In this document: positions 12,701 to 23,225 of the stretch, one piece after another | Layout of the letters: the number at the start of each line of letters is the position of its first letter | How positions within the stretch are numbered: the first letter of the stretch is position 1 | NCBI GenBank assembly: GCA_021613535.1 | Contig: CP075497.1 | Span: forward strand, 12,710,001 to 12,774,000 | Origin: Adineta vaga | Taxonomy: Eukaryota; Rotifera | DNA: 64,000 nt | Direction of reading: 5' to 3' | Made by a program: the position numbers and the translations under genes | The notes under the pieces: model-generated | The model's input: only the letters and a program-made list of their open reading frames with translations | The model's database searches: none | What the model was told of the DNA's origin: nothing

Positions 12701-15357
12701 GTGTAAGTCCTTGTCCTTGCATGTGTCTTTCAATGAGTCGATCACTTGTTTTTGTTGGGCTTTGCCGCATGGAAGTTTGTAGTGGAATTCAGTTGCCTTC
12801 TTGTCACCAGCTGTCTTCACGATTTGAACTTTGTCGGTGAATTTGACACCGAGTTTGTTGAGACGGCCTTGGAGAAGGTTGGTGAGGGTACCACCGACAT
12901 TACCGCATCGAGATGGTTTACGAGCGAAACGTGTTGCATGGCATCCACCGACACGGATGACACCTGTGACTGTGTTATCGTCTTGTGTTTGAACTTTGTG
13001 GTCTTTGTCGCAATCAACTGTGGCAGGTTTGCTTGGTTTGAGTGTCTTGCCTGATTTCGATGTGACTGCCTTGGTTGGAGCTGCAGTTGCTGCTTTGGCT
13101 GTTGTTGGAGCAGCCGTAGCTGGAGCAGCTGTGGCTGCTTTTTGTGTAGCCTTAGCACCAGTTGTCTTCTTTTCATCACTCTCAGAGCTTGAACTAGAGT
13201 CATCTTCATCGGGTTGATTTTCCTTGGTGCATGTATCGTGCAAGTCCTTGTCCTTGCATGTGTCTTTCAATGAGTCGATCACTTGTTTTTGTTGGGCTTT
13301 ACCACATGGAAGTTTATAGTGGAATTCAGTTGCTTTCTTGTCACCAGCTGTCTTCACGATTTGAACTTTGTCGGTGAATTTGACACCGAGTTTGTTGAGA
13401 CGGCCTTGGAGAAGGTTGGTGAGGGTACCACCGACATTGCCGCATCGGGATGGTTTACGAGCGAAACGTGTTGCATGACAGCCACCGACACGAATGACAC
13501 CTGTGACTGTGTTATCGTCTTGCGATTGGACTTTGTGGTCTTTGTCGCAATCAACTGTGGCAGGTTTGCTTGGTTTGAGTGTCTTGCCTGATTTCGATGT
13601 AACAGCCTTGGTTGGAGCTGCAGTTGCTGGTTTGGCTGTTGTTGGAGCCGCCGTCGCTGGTTTGGCGGTTGTTGGTTTTTCTGTTGGTGCAGCCGTTGCT
13701 TTTTGTGTTGCTACAGGTTTCACTGGAGCACCTGTTGCTTCTTCCGAGCTGCTACTATCACTATCATCATCACCATCACGTTTAATTGATTCTTTTTCAA
13801 TGGTTTTTTTTACCTGAATTGAAACATGATATTAAAAAATTATTAATTTTTTGTTTCTTATCATTCGAAGTCAATTTAGAATTCATTATTCTTACCTCGT
13901 CATCTTTGCATGTTTTCTTCAAAGCTACTTTTGCTTTTGATTGTTCTGCTTTTGGTACATTAACAGTGTACGAAAATACAGTATGTGTTTTGTTTCCAGT
14001 AAGAACTTTTACACTACATGGATAATTAACCTTTGTACTATAAAGCTGTTGGAAGTAGTTTCGAAGTTGTGTACAAACAGTTGATGAAAGAGCAGCAAGA
14101 CGTGTTGCATTGTTAGTAAATCGTTTTTCGCAAGGACAGTCTTGAACAACAATTTTACCGGTTAATGTCTGATCTTTTTCTTCAATATCATCGTCATCGC
14201 AGTTCTTAACTTGAACTGTACGTTTGGTAGCTGGAGCTTTCTTCGGTGCACCAGTTTTGGTTGTTTTACCTTGAGCTAAATAATAAAAAGTGGAATAAAA
14301 CAGTTCATGAATGTACTTGAGTAAAGAGAAATCGGAATCTTTTCTGAAAAAAATCGATTGATTGAAATTTTTTGTGTGAAAATTTTATTTTGTATGACAT
14401 ATATCATTGCCCTTTATTGTCTTGGAATGAATCTCTTCGTTCTGATTGGGAAATGGAAATGGTAGTATTCAGTACTAACTTGTTTTAACTGTTGTTGGAG
14501 CAGCAGTTTGTTTTGTAGTGATGACAACTTTTTCGGTTGTTCTTGGTGCTTCTTTTTGAGTAACTTTGGGTGCTTGTGTTGTTGTTGTTGTTGGTTTGGG
14601 TGCTTGTGTTGTTGTTGTTGTTGGTTTTGGTGCTTGTGTTGTTGTTGTTGTTGTTGTTGGTTTTGGTGCTTGTGTTGTTGTTGTTGATGGTTTTTGTGTT
14701 GAAGCTTTAGCTAAAAAGAAGAAATCTGATATAGTGAAAAGAGTTTTTTTGTAATAAAAATAAAGTTCGAGTATAGAAGAAGATTTAAGTAATTAATTTT
14801 GATGATAAATTGAAAATTAAAAATCTTGAGAAATGAAATAAAATTCACTAACTTTGTTCTGTTGTTTGTTTTTTAGCTTGAGTTGTTTGAACATTAACAG
14901 CTGATTTTTGAATTGTTTTTTTTACATCATCCTGTTTCACACATGTATTCAAAACAGTTTTAGCTGTTTCAGGATTTTTCGCTGCTGTACATTCATAATC
15001 CAAAGCAAGCATTCCATCGCCTAGATCTCTGACACCAGTAACACTAACTTTTGAAGCAGAATTCTTTGAATCATCAGCTTGAACTTTTTGAGTTAATGTT
15101 TTTGATAAAGAATCTTTCGATTGGGAAAGAGAATCTTTATCACAATTAGCGATAACCATTGTACCTCTTAAATTTTCACCTTTATTAACAACCATATGAG
15201 CATTAACTTCTGCTGTTTTTACAGAAGTGGCTTTGAAAGAAGAGAAAAGAAATTAAATAAAGTTAAAGAATAAGATAAAATTATTACTTGCAAATGAACA
15301 TGTTGGGATTTGGAGAAAAGCAATTGCAGATAAAAGAACGAAGAATGTCGTTTTCAT
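729..15357 (-). CDS. giant secreted multidomain repeat protein (about 3,800 aa), function unknown
   Basis: I read seven exons: 15357-15288, 15230-14853, 14710-14480, 14275-13896, 13813-11975, 11021-10642 and 8904-729. Exon 1 encodes a signal peptide (MKTTFFVLLSAIAFLQ, then a cleavable CSFA-like site), so the product is secreted or extracellular. Exon 2 and exons 4 and 6 each carry one divergent about 100-residue Cys domain. Exon 3 is a Thr/Pro linker. Exons 5 and 7 carry 3 and 10 copies of a near-identical domain. That domain has cores VDCDKDHKVQ, GGCHATRFARKPSRCGNVGG and KLPCGKAQQKQVIDSLKDTC, joined by acidic Ser runs (DDSSSSSESDEKK) and Ala/Thr/Pro linkers. The C-terminal 850 or so residues are a Lys/Thr/Pro/Gly repeat tail. 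The domain pattern looks like strand-helix-strand-strand-helix, and I do not recognise it; a SEA-like or other ferredoxin-like fold is a guess. Most introns are phase 1. Frame breaks occur near 12640, 5659 and 4880-4925, so the single gene model depends on these being assembly errors or haplotype defects. Confidence 0.75.
780..3290 (-). repeat. 14-unit low-complexity tail array within the giant gene
   Basis: A unit built from SSESDEKKSSKQPKPAGTTK, AAEPSKATGAPQGTTKAAQ and PSKATAAPHGTTKSGQPTKG occurs 14 times. Each copy is marked by the complement of GAAAGTGATGAAAA. Long units are about 186-189 bp and short units about 135 bp, the short ones lacking one internal 51-bp sub-block. The units are strongly basic with an acidic Ser cluster and have no Cys. 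They code in one frame and are open in others, which produces large spurious antisense and shadow ORFs. Confidence 0.9.
3290..8640 (-). repeat. 10-unit tandem array of about 534-bp Cys-domain units
   Basis: The motif GGCHATRFARKPSRCGNVGG recurs ten times, centred near 3.6, 4.1, 4.7, 5.2, 5.8, 6.3, 6.8, 7.4, 7.9 and 8.5 kb. Spacing is about 517-573 bp. The Cys domains are almost invariant, while the Ala/Thr/Pro/Gln/Lys linkers between them vary in length. Two frame-shifting differences (near 5659 and 4880-4925) fall here. Confidence 0.9.
8905..10641 (-). other. long intron 6 of the giant gene
   Basis: This is bounded by donor GTAAGA (just below 10642) and an acceptor AG before 8904. At about 1.7 kb it is far longer than the homologous intron between exons 4 and 5 (13814-13895, about 82 bp). 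The first bases after the donor match the short intron, and the rest looks unrelated. I see no transposase, RNA gene or long ORF in it. Confidence 0.6.
11975..13620 (-). repeat. 3-unit array of the same Cys-domain repeat (exon 5)
   Basis: Three further copies of the Cys domain, centred near 12.4, 12.9 and 13.45 kb, share sequence with the 10-unit array. Exon 5 starts with VKKTIEKES, as exon 7 does. One linker, at about 12630-12650, is shortened by 22 nt relative to its siblings (4 nt plus 18 nt), which shifts the frame. Confidence 0.85.
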
Positions 15358-15433
15358 TTTGTTTATTCAATGTAAACGACAATACTTTTGGAGTAAAAAC
15401 TGTGAAATGATATCAAATGAAATATTCGCGAGA

Positions 15434-15441
15434 ATTTATAT
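15434..15441 (-). promoter_or_regulatory. probable TATA box of the giant gene
   Basis: On the minus strand the sequence reads TATAAATT about 77-84 bp upstream of the ATG at 15357. That would place a start site about 30 bp downstream and leave a short 5' UTR. It is positional evidence only. Confidence 0.35.
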
Positions 15442-15449
15442 AGATTATG

Positions 15450-16000
15450 ATTTTTAAATGATTTTTCTCGAATATGTTTTTCATCTTAATGATTATTCCT
15501 TATGTTACGTTTGAATTGTATCAGATGGTTTTGATATCTTTTTTTTCTTAATGTTATTCAATTAAATCTTTCTTTTTTTTTCTTTGTTTTTTTTCATAAT
15601 AATCAAATTTATTTTCTTTTTTGTTCATTTCTTCTTTATCCGCCTACAAGAAAACAAGATTCCAAACTAATGATGAGATTATTTTATTTTATTTTTCAAA
15701 ATCCAAACTTTCAGTTCGTTAAAAATCAAATCAAATGAAAATCTTGTTTTATTCTTTAAGTGCAATAACGAAGGAAAAAAATGATCATAATTTCGTCATA
15801 GATATTTTTTCATAAAAGAAATAAAAGAGCAGATGTTTAAATCGTATTGAAATTAATAAAAAAGAAAAATCTGTTACATATTTTCTTTAGAAAATCATTT
15901 GATCTTTTTTTTTGTTTTTTTTTACTTTTTATGATTAAATCAGATTGATATAATTGTATTTTCTTTTTTCGATATTTATTTGAAATTTCAAAAGAAAAAG
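15450..16000. other. AT-rich intergenic region, no gene seen
   Basis: This holds poly-T/poly-A-rich sequence between the divergent end of the giant gene and the 3' end of the next minus-strand gene. No ORF, RNA gene or repeat worth annotating was seen. Confidence 0.5.
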
Positions 16001-16004
16001 AAAA

Positions 16005-16653
16005 TTAATTTTTATGAACAAAAGATTTCGCTTTTCTTGATCGTCGATTTAAAAGTGTTTCTTCATCTATATCTCCAATAATGACAAATGATTCTTCAGT
16101 TATTTCATCGAGAAATGAAGAAAATTGATGAAAAACATTAACATTTTTCTCATTGATTTCATCATTTGAATATAGATCATTTGTATTAATTTGTTGATAA
16201 TCATCATAAGTTACTGGTTGAGATAAACTTTCAGATTCGAATGGAATTTCATTTGAACCTTTTAATTCATTAATTAATCTTGAGAAGAAATTATGATTTT
16301 CTTTGATAAATTTCATTGATGGATCATTGAAGGAATTTGAATTTTCATTATCATAAAATTTAAGATTATTTTCTTCTTTAATTTTATTTAATTGATTTTG
16401 ATTTTGTTCTATTTCAATTGAATTTGTTTCAACATGTGGAAATTGAAAATGTTCTCCATTAGGTAAATCATTATCTGATGCATATTTTTTTTCTTTTCCT
16501 TTTTTATTTGGTGTTATACTCTTGAAAAGAAAAATGATATTTTACTTAAGATATCGTTGAAAAAGAAAAACTTACTGTCCAAAATTCTGCTTCATCATCA
16601 GTAATCCAAGCTAATGTTTGAGCTTGTTTTTTATCTTTTTTTCGATGTGACAT
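16005..16653 (-). CDS. small acidic hypothetical protein
   Basis: There are two exons, 16653-16576 and 16520-16005, joined at GTAAGT..AG in phase 0. They encode about 197 residues. The N-terminus is basic (MSHRKKDKKQAQTLAW) and is followed by DDEAEFWT. The middle is rich in Asn, Glu and Gln, and the C-terminal third is acidic and ends in a basic RRSRKAKSFVHKN tail. There is no signal peptide or membrane segment. I do not recognise a domain, and it is probably largely disordered. The next gene on the same strand (OATP) starts only about 220 bp away from its stop side. Confidence 0.6.
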
Positions 16654-16874
16654 ATCTGTTTTGTTTTCTAAATGAATCGATCAGCAAGTTTGCCTTGTCC
16701 TCTTACCTTTTTTTTCTTATCAAATCATTCAGTCGAATCGAATCGAATCGAATGTTTTTTATTCGTTGGTTTTTCATTAAGAATAATGAAAAGGAAAGAA
16801 AATGATTAATTATTAATCATACTTTTTTATCTTTAGACAAATGACGTCGTTTGTTTCACTGAGTTTTATTTTGA

Positions 16875-18886
16875 TTAAATTTCATTATTTAAAAGATGTT
16901 CATTTTCATTATTTTCTAAGGAAAGATTTCGTTGTTTTTTATGAAAAAAGAAGCAAAGAAATGAAATGAAAGAAAAAGATATGAATTTAATGAGAAGAAT
17001 TGTTAAAAAGAAAAGAAATGAAAATTGTTTTTCATCATAAATTAAACATGAAGTTTTCTCTTGAAAATATGATTTTGACCAATATAAACATTGTTTATCA
17101 ATTAAAATTCCAAATAAAATCGGTGTTGGAATTTGTGAAATAATTTTTAATAAACTATTTTGTAATGCTAATCCAATTGATTGAATTGATTCATCTAATA
17201 TTCTCAAAATTATCATTAATTGTGGTGTTGCCATTAATGTTTCAAAATAAATAACAAAAAATAATAATACAAACAATAAAATTAATTCCAAATTACAATT
17301 ATTTTTACATAAACCTTTTTCAACTTCTGTTCCATTTAATAAACATTGACAATTTAGAAATGACTTTTCAAAAAAGAAAAAAAAAGTTTGATTAAAAAGA
17401 AAGAAAGAAAACTTACAGTTTGATTTTTATCTGTACAACCAGCATAACATGGTGAAAGATAATTAAGTTGATTATGATAACAAACAGGTTCATAAATCAT
17501 TGATGAACAATGACACATTTGAGAACATGTTGTATCAAATGAATATGGAATATTTGTTGGACATTTTATAAATAATATTATTAATAAACTTATTAATGTT
17601 ATTAAACATGATATAAAAATTAATTTCATACAACCATTGATTGATAAATTTAATCGACGAATTAAATATCCACCAGATATTGTTCCTAAAATTGCTGATG
17701 GAACAAGAATTAAACCGGTTAATATACTTGAATAAGATGAAGATAAATTATAAACTGTTTCAATATATTTTATTAAATATGTGGTAAATAATACAACTAA
17801 AATCTAAATGAAAATTTTCAGTTTTTTCTTTCTTTCTTTCTTTCTTTAATTTTATTATTTACATTTTCAATTGAATTGATTATTGATATTGTTATATAAG
17901 GAAGATTTCGAAAGAGATTTAATAATATTTTTAAAAAATCTAAATATTTTCAAATAGAAAAAAAAAAAGAAAAGAAAAGAAAAGGAAAAAAACAAACCTT
18001 TAAAATGAATTGTTGAATTTATTTGTTGATTTGACGAGAATTGATTTAAATGAGATGGAAATGTAAATAAAAGAATTGAAAATAAAAATAAAAAAGAAGA
18101 TGAAATGATAAATCCAGCCCACCATCTTCCAATCCATCGTGGATCATTTGAATTTATATTTAATAAATGAATATCATCAGATATATTTATCCATTTAGAT
18201 AAAAAATAAGAAGCCATTAGAAAACCAATAGCTGGTCCTAATGCAACCATTCCATATAATATACCTTCAAAGAAATTTAATTAAACAAAAAGAAAAAAAG
18301 AAAGATTTTTACTTGTATAAATTGATTGATCTTCTTTTTTTAAATGATCTGTTAAATATGTTATTCCTATTGTATAAAATGGACTTGTACCAATTGACAT
18401 GATTATCATTGATAAAATAATTAAATAATATGAATAAGAAAAAGAATTTGAATGAAAATTCATTTCATTTGTTTGATTTAAATAACAAAATGAATCAATT
18501 GTTGAATTTATGGAATTATATTTATATCCATAAATAAAATAAGGAATTATAAAGATGAAATTTCCTAATGAAAATAAAAATGAACCAAATGAAAGAAGTT
18601 TTGCACGATTATATTTTGTACCAAAATATGAAAATAATGGAATTGATATAATTGATATAATATCATATGAACTTAAAATAATTCCAATTAATTCTGTTGA
18701 ATAACCATAATAATTTTCTATAGATGATATTATTGAACTTAAATAAGCTGATGTTATCATTGATTGAAATAAAATTATTAAACATAATAAAATAAAATAA
18801 GAAGTTATTGTATGAAATTTGTTTTTATTCTCATTTTCATTTTGATTAATAATAATATCAATATTATCAGACTCAGACTCAGACAT
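16875..18886 (-). CDS. organic anion transporter polypeptide (SLCO/OATP family)
   Basis: There are five exons: 18886-18313, 18264-17998, 17939-17863, 17803-17417 and 17363-16875. They encode about 597 residues, slightly shorter than typical SLCO proteins. The first TM block includes the YYGYSTELIGIILSSYDI region typical of the family's first loop. WIGRWWAGFII matches the OATP signature region (D-x-RW-x-GAWW-x-GFL type). An extracellular Kazal-like Cys cluster (TTCSQMCHCSSMIYEPVCY..SPCYAGC) follows TM9. C-terminal TMs with QIPTPILFGILIDK complete the OATP layout. It should be a plasma-membrane carrier of amphipathic organic anions. I chose the start at MSESESDN because upstream codons are not family-like. 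Confidence 0.9.
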
Positions 18887-19007
18887 GTTTTGAACGTGTA
18901 CGTACAGATAAAGAATATAATAATAGATCTCTCTTTCTCTTAGATTGACCAATGAAATTCATTTCCGTATTTTACCATTTCTTTATTTTATTTTAATAAA
19001 AATAAAA

Positions 19008-21883
19008 TTATTTTCTTAAAGCAAATAGAATTGCTGCAATTATAAAAAATCCTAAACTCCATCCTATTGTTACAACAAAACCGAACCAAACTTCATAATA
19101 AAAAAAAGACCAGCCTAAATAAAAACGAATTTTATTCGAAAAGAATCTCTATTTAAACAAACCTCTTGTTGCAATACATCGAATAGCTTCAACTGAATGA
19201 GTTATTGGAGTTAATTTACTTATAAAACGCATAACTGGTGGCATTCCTTCTACTGGCCAAAGAATTCCTTCAAAAAAAGAATGAACTTAAAAAAAAGAAA
19301 AGAAAATGAAATACAAATTTTCCAAACCTGAACTTAATAACATTGGAAAAACACTTCCCATTGCTACTTCCATAACTTGCATTTCATGTTCACAAATTGC
19401 TGAAATCAATAAACCATAATTCATTCCACAAATTCCTTGAAGAAAAATCAATGTCATTGATAAAATTAATGACCCACGAAATTCCACCTGAACACGAAAA
19501 AAAAAGAACAATCGCAAAATGAAAATTCGAAAAAAGAAAATCGTTCAAACTTGAAAAATAAAATGAGCAAAAATAATTAAAAGAATAACTTGAATAACTT
19601 GAATAAAAAATTTGACAACAATATGAGCGAACATAATTTCAATTGTTGTTACACCAGCAATTGTACTTCTTTCTAAAAGACCTTCTTTTTTTTCAATAAC
19701 AAATATTAATGCTGTTAAACCAATTGCTAAAAAAAATATTATAGATAACATCATTCCTGGAGCAGCAAAATTTAGAAATTTAGGTTGTAATGTTCCATAA
19801 ATTGGATTTTCTATTATAACAGGTGGATTTACTATTGATGGATCAATTCCATGATCTTTTAAAAATTCTTTTAAAAACATTTCTGTTCCATTAAATATCA
19901 CATTTTGCATTACAAATGCTATTTGTTGATCTAAATATCAAATATATATATATATATATATTTAATTGATAAGTCTATTTGAAAATATCTTTTACTTGTC
20001 ATATCAAGATATAAATGTATTGATGATTCTTTTAATGTTAATGGATCAGTTTGAAATCCTAGAAATCTTTTGAAAAGAAATGAAATTATTTGATTTAAAA
20101 AACAAATTCATTCGAACTTATTATTAACAGCTTGAGTAAAATTTAAATGAATTTCTGCTAAACCCCAATGATGACCTTGTTTTACTGAATTTATTCCTTC
20201 ATTAAAATCATTAAAAGATTTCTAAAGAAAAGAATTTTGTTCTTTTATAAAACAATAAAAAAAAAATAAATACAAAATGAATTTGATTCGAATTAATTTG
20301 ATTTAATAATTCTACACTTAAATTTCCTGTTGGATAATTATTTAATGATTCATTATTAAAAAGTGCCATAGGAATATTTGTTGGATCACCTAAAATCAAT
20401 TTTTCTTTCTTTTCTCATTGAAATCGATATTAACTTACGTCCAATACAAAGACAAAATAATGAAACTTGAAGAACAGGAATTAAAAATTGAAAAAATAAA
20501 AATCTTTTTTGTTTTTGAAGAAAAAAAAATATAAAGAATTTTTGTAAAATCAAATGAATTTATTTACCCAATATTTGTTTTAATAACTGTTAAATCTTTG
20601 ATAATTAATGCAAAGATTTTATGAAAATGTGGAAAGACAAAATAATCCATGAAGACTTTTGATGATTTTCGAATATCTTTGAAAATAAAAAGATGAATGA
20701 AATAAAAAAGAAAAACAAAGAAACCTTTTGTTTGATTTATATTCGAATTGATTTGATTAATTGGATTTGATACGGTTGTTGTTATTGAAAGATTTTCATT
20801 TTCAATTCGATTTTGATCATTAAAACATAAATGAAGAAAAACATTTTCTAAAGTCTGGAAACGAAATTTAATTTGATGAAAATAGAAAAACAAACATTTT
20901 GATTATATTGAGTTAAAAGATTTAATGGATCATCTTCAGCTAACATTCTTCCACTTCTCATTAAACCAACCTTAAATAAATTTAATAAATTATTTTTTCT
21001 TTTGTTTTTCAAAAATAAATTAATTAACTTGATTAGCTTTTCTTGCTTCTTCAATATAATGAGTTGTTATTAAAATTGTTGTTTGACTTGTTTGACAAAT
21101 ATTTATTAAATGATTCCAAATTCTAATTAAAAATAAATAGAATATAAGAATGAATTTTTCAATCGAACTTTTCTCTTAATAAAGGATCAACACCAACAGT
21201 TGGTTCATCAAGTATTAATAATTTTGGTTGTTGAAGTAAAGCACATGCTAAAGAAACACGACGTTGTTGTCCACCACTTTCATATAGATGAAGAAGAAGA
21301 AGATTATTTGAATTTTAAAGAAAGAAAAGAAAAACCTTAATTGAGAAATTTTTCTTGTTTTCGAAGGTAAATCAAGAAAATGAATAAGAAATTGTTCTCT
21401 TAATGAAATTTCATTGGATTTCATATTATGAAGACGACCAAAATGAAAAATCATTTCCGAAATAGAGAAATTTTTATAAAGTGCATTTTCTTGTGGCATA
21501 TAACCAACTGCACGACCAGGTATTTCACTTCCTGAACTACCAGGTACTTTTCCAAAAACAAAGATTTCACCCGAATTTAATTCTAAACGACCAACAATAC
21601 ATCGTAATAATGTTGTTTTTCCACAACCACTTGGTCCTAATAAACCATATCTAAAAAGAAAAGAAATACTTTATTTCAATAAATTAATTCTAATTCAATT
21701 TTACATAATTCCTGTTGCAACATTAAGATTTATATCATGTAAAACACGTGTTGATTTCCAAAAATGTCCATAATTTTTACATCCATTTTGAACATTAACA
21801 GCTAATTCTTTTGATTCATTCTTTAATCGAAAAAAAAACGGATATTTCGTATTTTGTTTTTTTTTATCTCTTACCATTTTCAT
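19008..21883 (-). CDS. ABC half transporter, ABCH/ABCG-like, nucleotide-binding domain first
   Basis: The gene has many short exons. The N-terminal ATPase domain has Walker [10 protein letters not shown], a Q-loop region ([14 protein letters not shown]), a signature SGGQQRR, Walker [14 protein letters not shown] and an H-loop TTHYIEEA. Then comes an ABC2-type permease domain: the TM helix [20 protein letters not shown], the motif [15 protein letters not shown], and a last helix ending ILFALRK before the stop at 19008. The order NBD-TMD with one of each makes it a half transporter. The motifs resemble the animal ABCH group, often labelled 'ABC transporter G family member 20/23-like'. The substrate cannot be read from sequence. 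Codons 4-21 may instead be a 54-nt intron (GTAAGAG..TTAAAG) that happens to be open in frame. Confidence 0.85.
19940..19962. repeat. (AT)n microsatellite
   Basis: A run of alternating AT/TA dinucleotides lies inside an intron of the ABC transporter gene. Similar short (AT)n runs occur at about 31600-31619 and 34783-34794. Confidence 0.7.
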
Positions 21884-22373
21884 TTTGTTACCTTCTTACC
21901 TTATTTTGAAAGTTAAATAAAACGAAAAAGATATTCATATCTTCATAAGTACTTTGTCCTTTAAAATAAAATAGATTAAACCAATGTTAAAGAATTCTTT
22001 CTTCCTAGTTTAAAATTTCAATATCAAATTATCGTTAAAGTACGCATTTTTCCATTGTTCTCGATCATCGACGTCATCGAATGTTAAATGATCATTAAAA
22101 AAATCTGTTCCAAACATTTTCTTTTCAATTGAAAATTCGATTAATAGATTAATTGATAAGCATTGAAAAAGAATCAAATCGATTTGCACTGATATCAACC
22201 TTTTTTTGCTCGTAATAATTCATTTGACATTTGAATTTAAGAACATAATTCTATTGACATGTAGTGACATCTTTCATTGAAAAATGTTCTATTCGTTTTA
22301 TTTGATAATTAACATAACAATAAGATAAAGAAATGTTTAATAAATGAATCAGTATTGAAAATAAAAGAATAAG

Positions 22374-22904
22374 ATGGATGATATTACGATTGAAGATGAA
22401 TTCGATTCTGATGAACAAATTTTATCTCAATCAGAAGAGAAAACAAATTTTCTTTTAGTCAATTATCAATGGATAATTGTATTTAGTTTTTTTGTTTTGG
22501 TTGTCATTTATTTTTTGAAAAGACGAACTCCTCGAAGAGAAAATCGTATATCAAGAGGTGAATTTCTAAAAGAAAAAAAGATGAAATAAAAGAAATCTTA
22601 TTTAGATGAAACAATCAATCGATATGAACAAATGGAACAAATTAGAGAACGACAACAAAAACAATATGAACAAGAAAGTTTACGTCGTTTAGAAGAAAAA
22701 CAAAAGGTTTTTTCTTTTTCTTTTATCTTTTAAAATAAAATTTCTTTTTAGAAAATTGAAGCATCAAAAACAATGAATGATAAACCATTAAAATATCGTT
22801 CAAATGATCATAATCCATTAACTGGTCAATCAAATAATTCAAAGAATGATTCATGTTCATGGCGTCCTTCATCTCGACGAAGACCACAAGGTGGATGAGG
22901 TTAA
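22374..22904 (+). CDS. SELENOS: selenoprotein S (VIMP) with in-frame UGA-selenocysteine
   Basis: There are three exons: 22374-22557, 22606-22706 and 22752-22904. The N-terminus is acidic. One membrane helix (YQWIIVFSFFVLVVIYFL) is followed by a basic stop-transfer segment, then a charged coiled-coil stretch (NRYEQMEQIRERQQKQYEQE, LRRLEEKQKK). The C-terminus has HNPLTGQ, CSWRP, RRRPQGG, then TGA (22896-22898), GGT and TAA. This reproduces the family's ...CSWRPGRRGP..GG-Sec-G end, with selenocysteine as the penultimate residue. In animals the protein sits in the ER membrane, binds p97/VCP and Derlin and works in ER-associated degradation; the N-terminal TM and VCP-binding coiled coil fit that. 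A standard gene caller would stop at the UGA, or at the first in-frame stop inside intron 1 if it missed the splicing. A SECIS-like element lies 40-120 bp downstream. Confidence 0.93.
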
Positions 22905-22941
22905 TTTTGATCTCATTTGAGATATAAAGTTTTCTTTTCCC

Positions 22942-23023
22942 TTTTTTTTCTCGTTCTTTTATGATTTTAACAATGGAAACATTTTATTCAAATGACATTG
23001 TTTAATTGATTGGAGAAAAAAAC
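22942..23023 (+). promoter_or_regulatory. candidate SECIS element in the SELENOS 3' UTR
   Basis: The order of elements is that of a eukaryotic SECIS. A lower helix TTTTTTCTC (about 22943-22952) pairs with GAGAAAAAA (from 23013). The quartet strand ATGA is at 22961. A helix II with a few mismatches follows. The apical AA is at 22977-22978, 12 nt after the ATGA. The 3' quartet TGAC is at 22993. Folding was done by eye only. The position just after a UGA-containing SELENOS reading frame is the strongest support. Confidence 0.65.
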
Positions 23024-23225
23024 GGAATTTTTTTTGTTTTAAATTTCTAAATGAATAAGAAAAGAAATGAAATTTGTTTTTTTTTTTAATAAAGAAAGAA
23101 AACGAAGCTCAATAATAGATCTTTGTAAAGAGATCATTCATATCCTTTTCCGTTATTGATTTATTAATATTATTGAATATAAATATTGAGATGATCAGTT
23201 TTTTTTCTTTCGAATAAGAAAACAA

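Noticed and set aside
3290-13620. Possible CRISPR array or satellite DNA
   Set aside because: Units are about 534 bp, coding, and spaced without unique spacers. They are protein-domain repeats inside exons.
14566-14754. Plus-strand Val/Gly ORF
   Set aside because: It is the antisense of the Thr/Pro-rich linker exon 3 of the giant gene (ACA repeats).
22010-22198. Small minus-strand ORF upstream of SELENOS (MFGTDFFNDHLTF.. at 22117)
   Set aside because: It is only about 35-62 residues with no domain or splice support. It may be a real micro-ORF, but I cannot support it.
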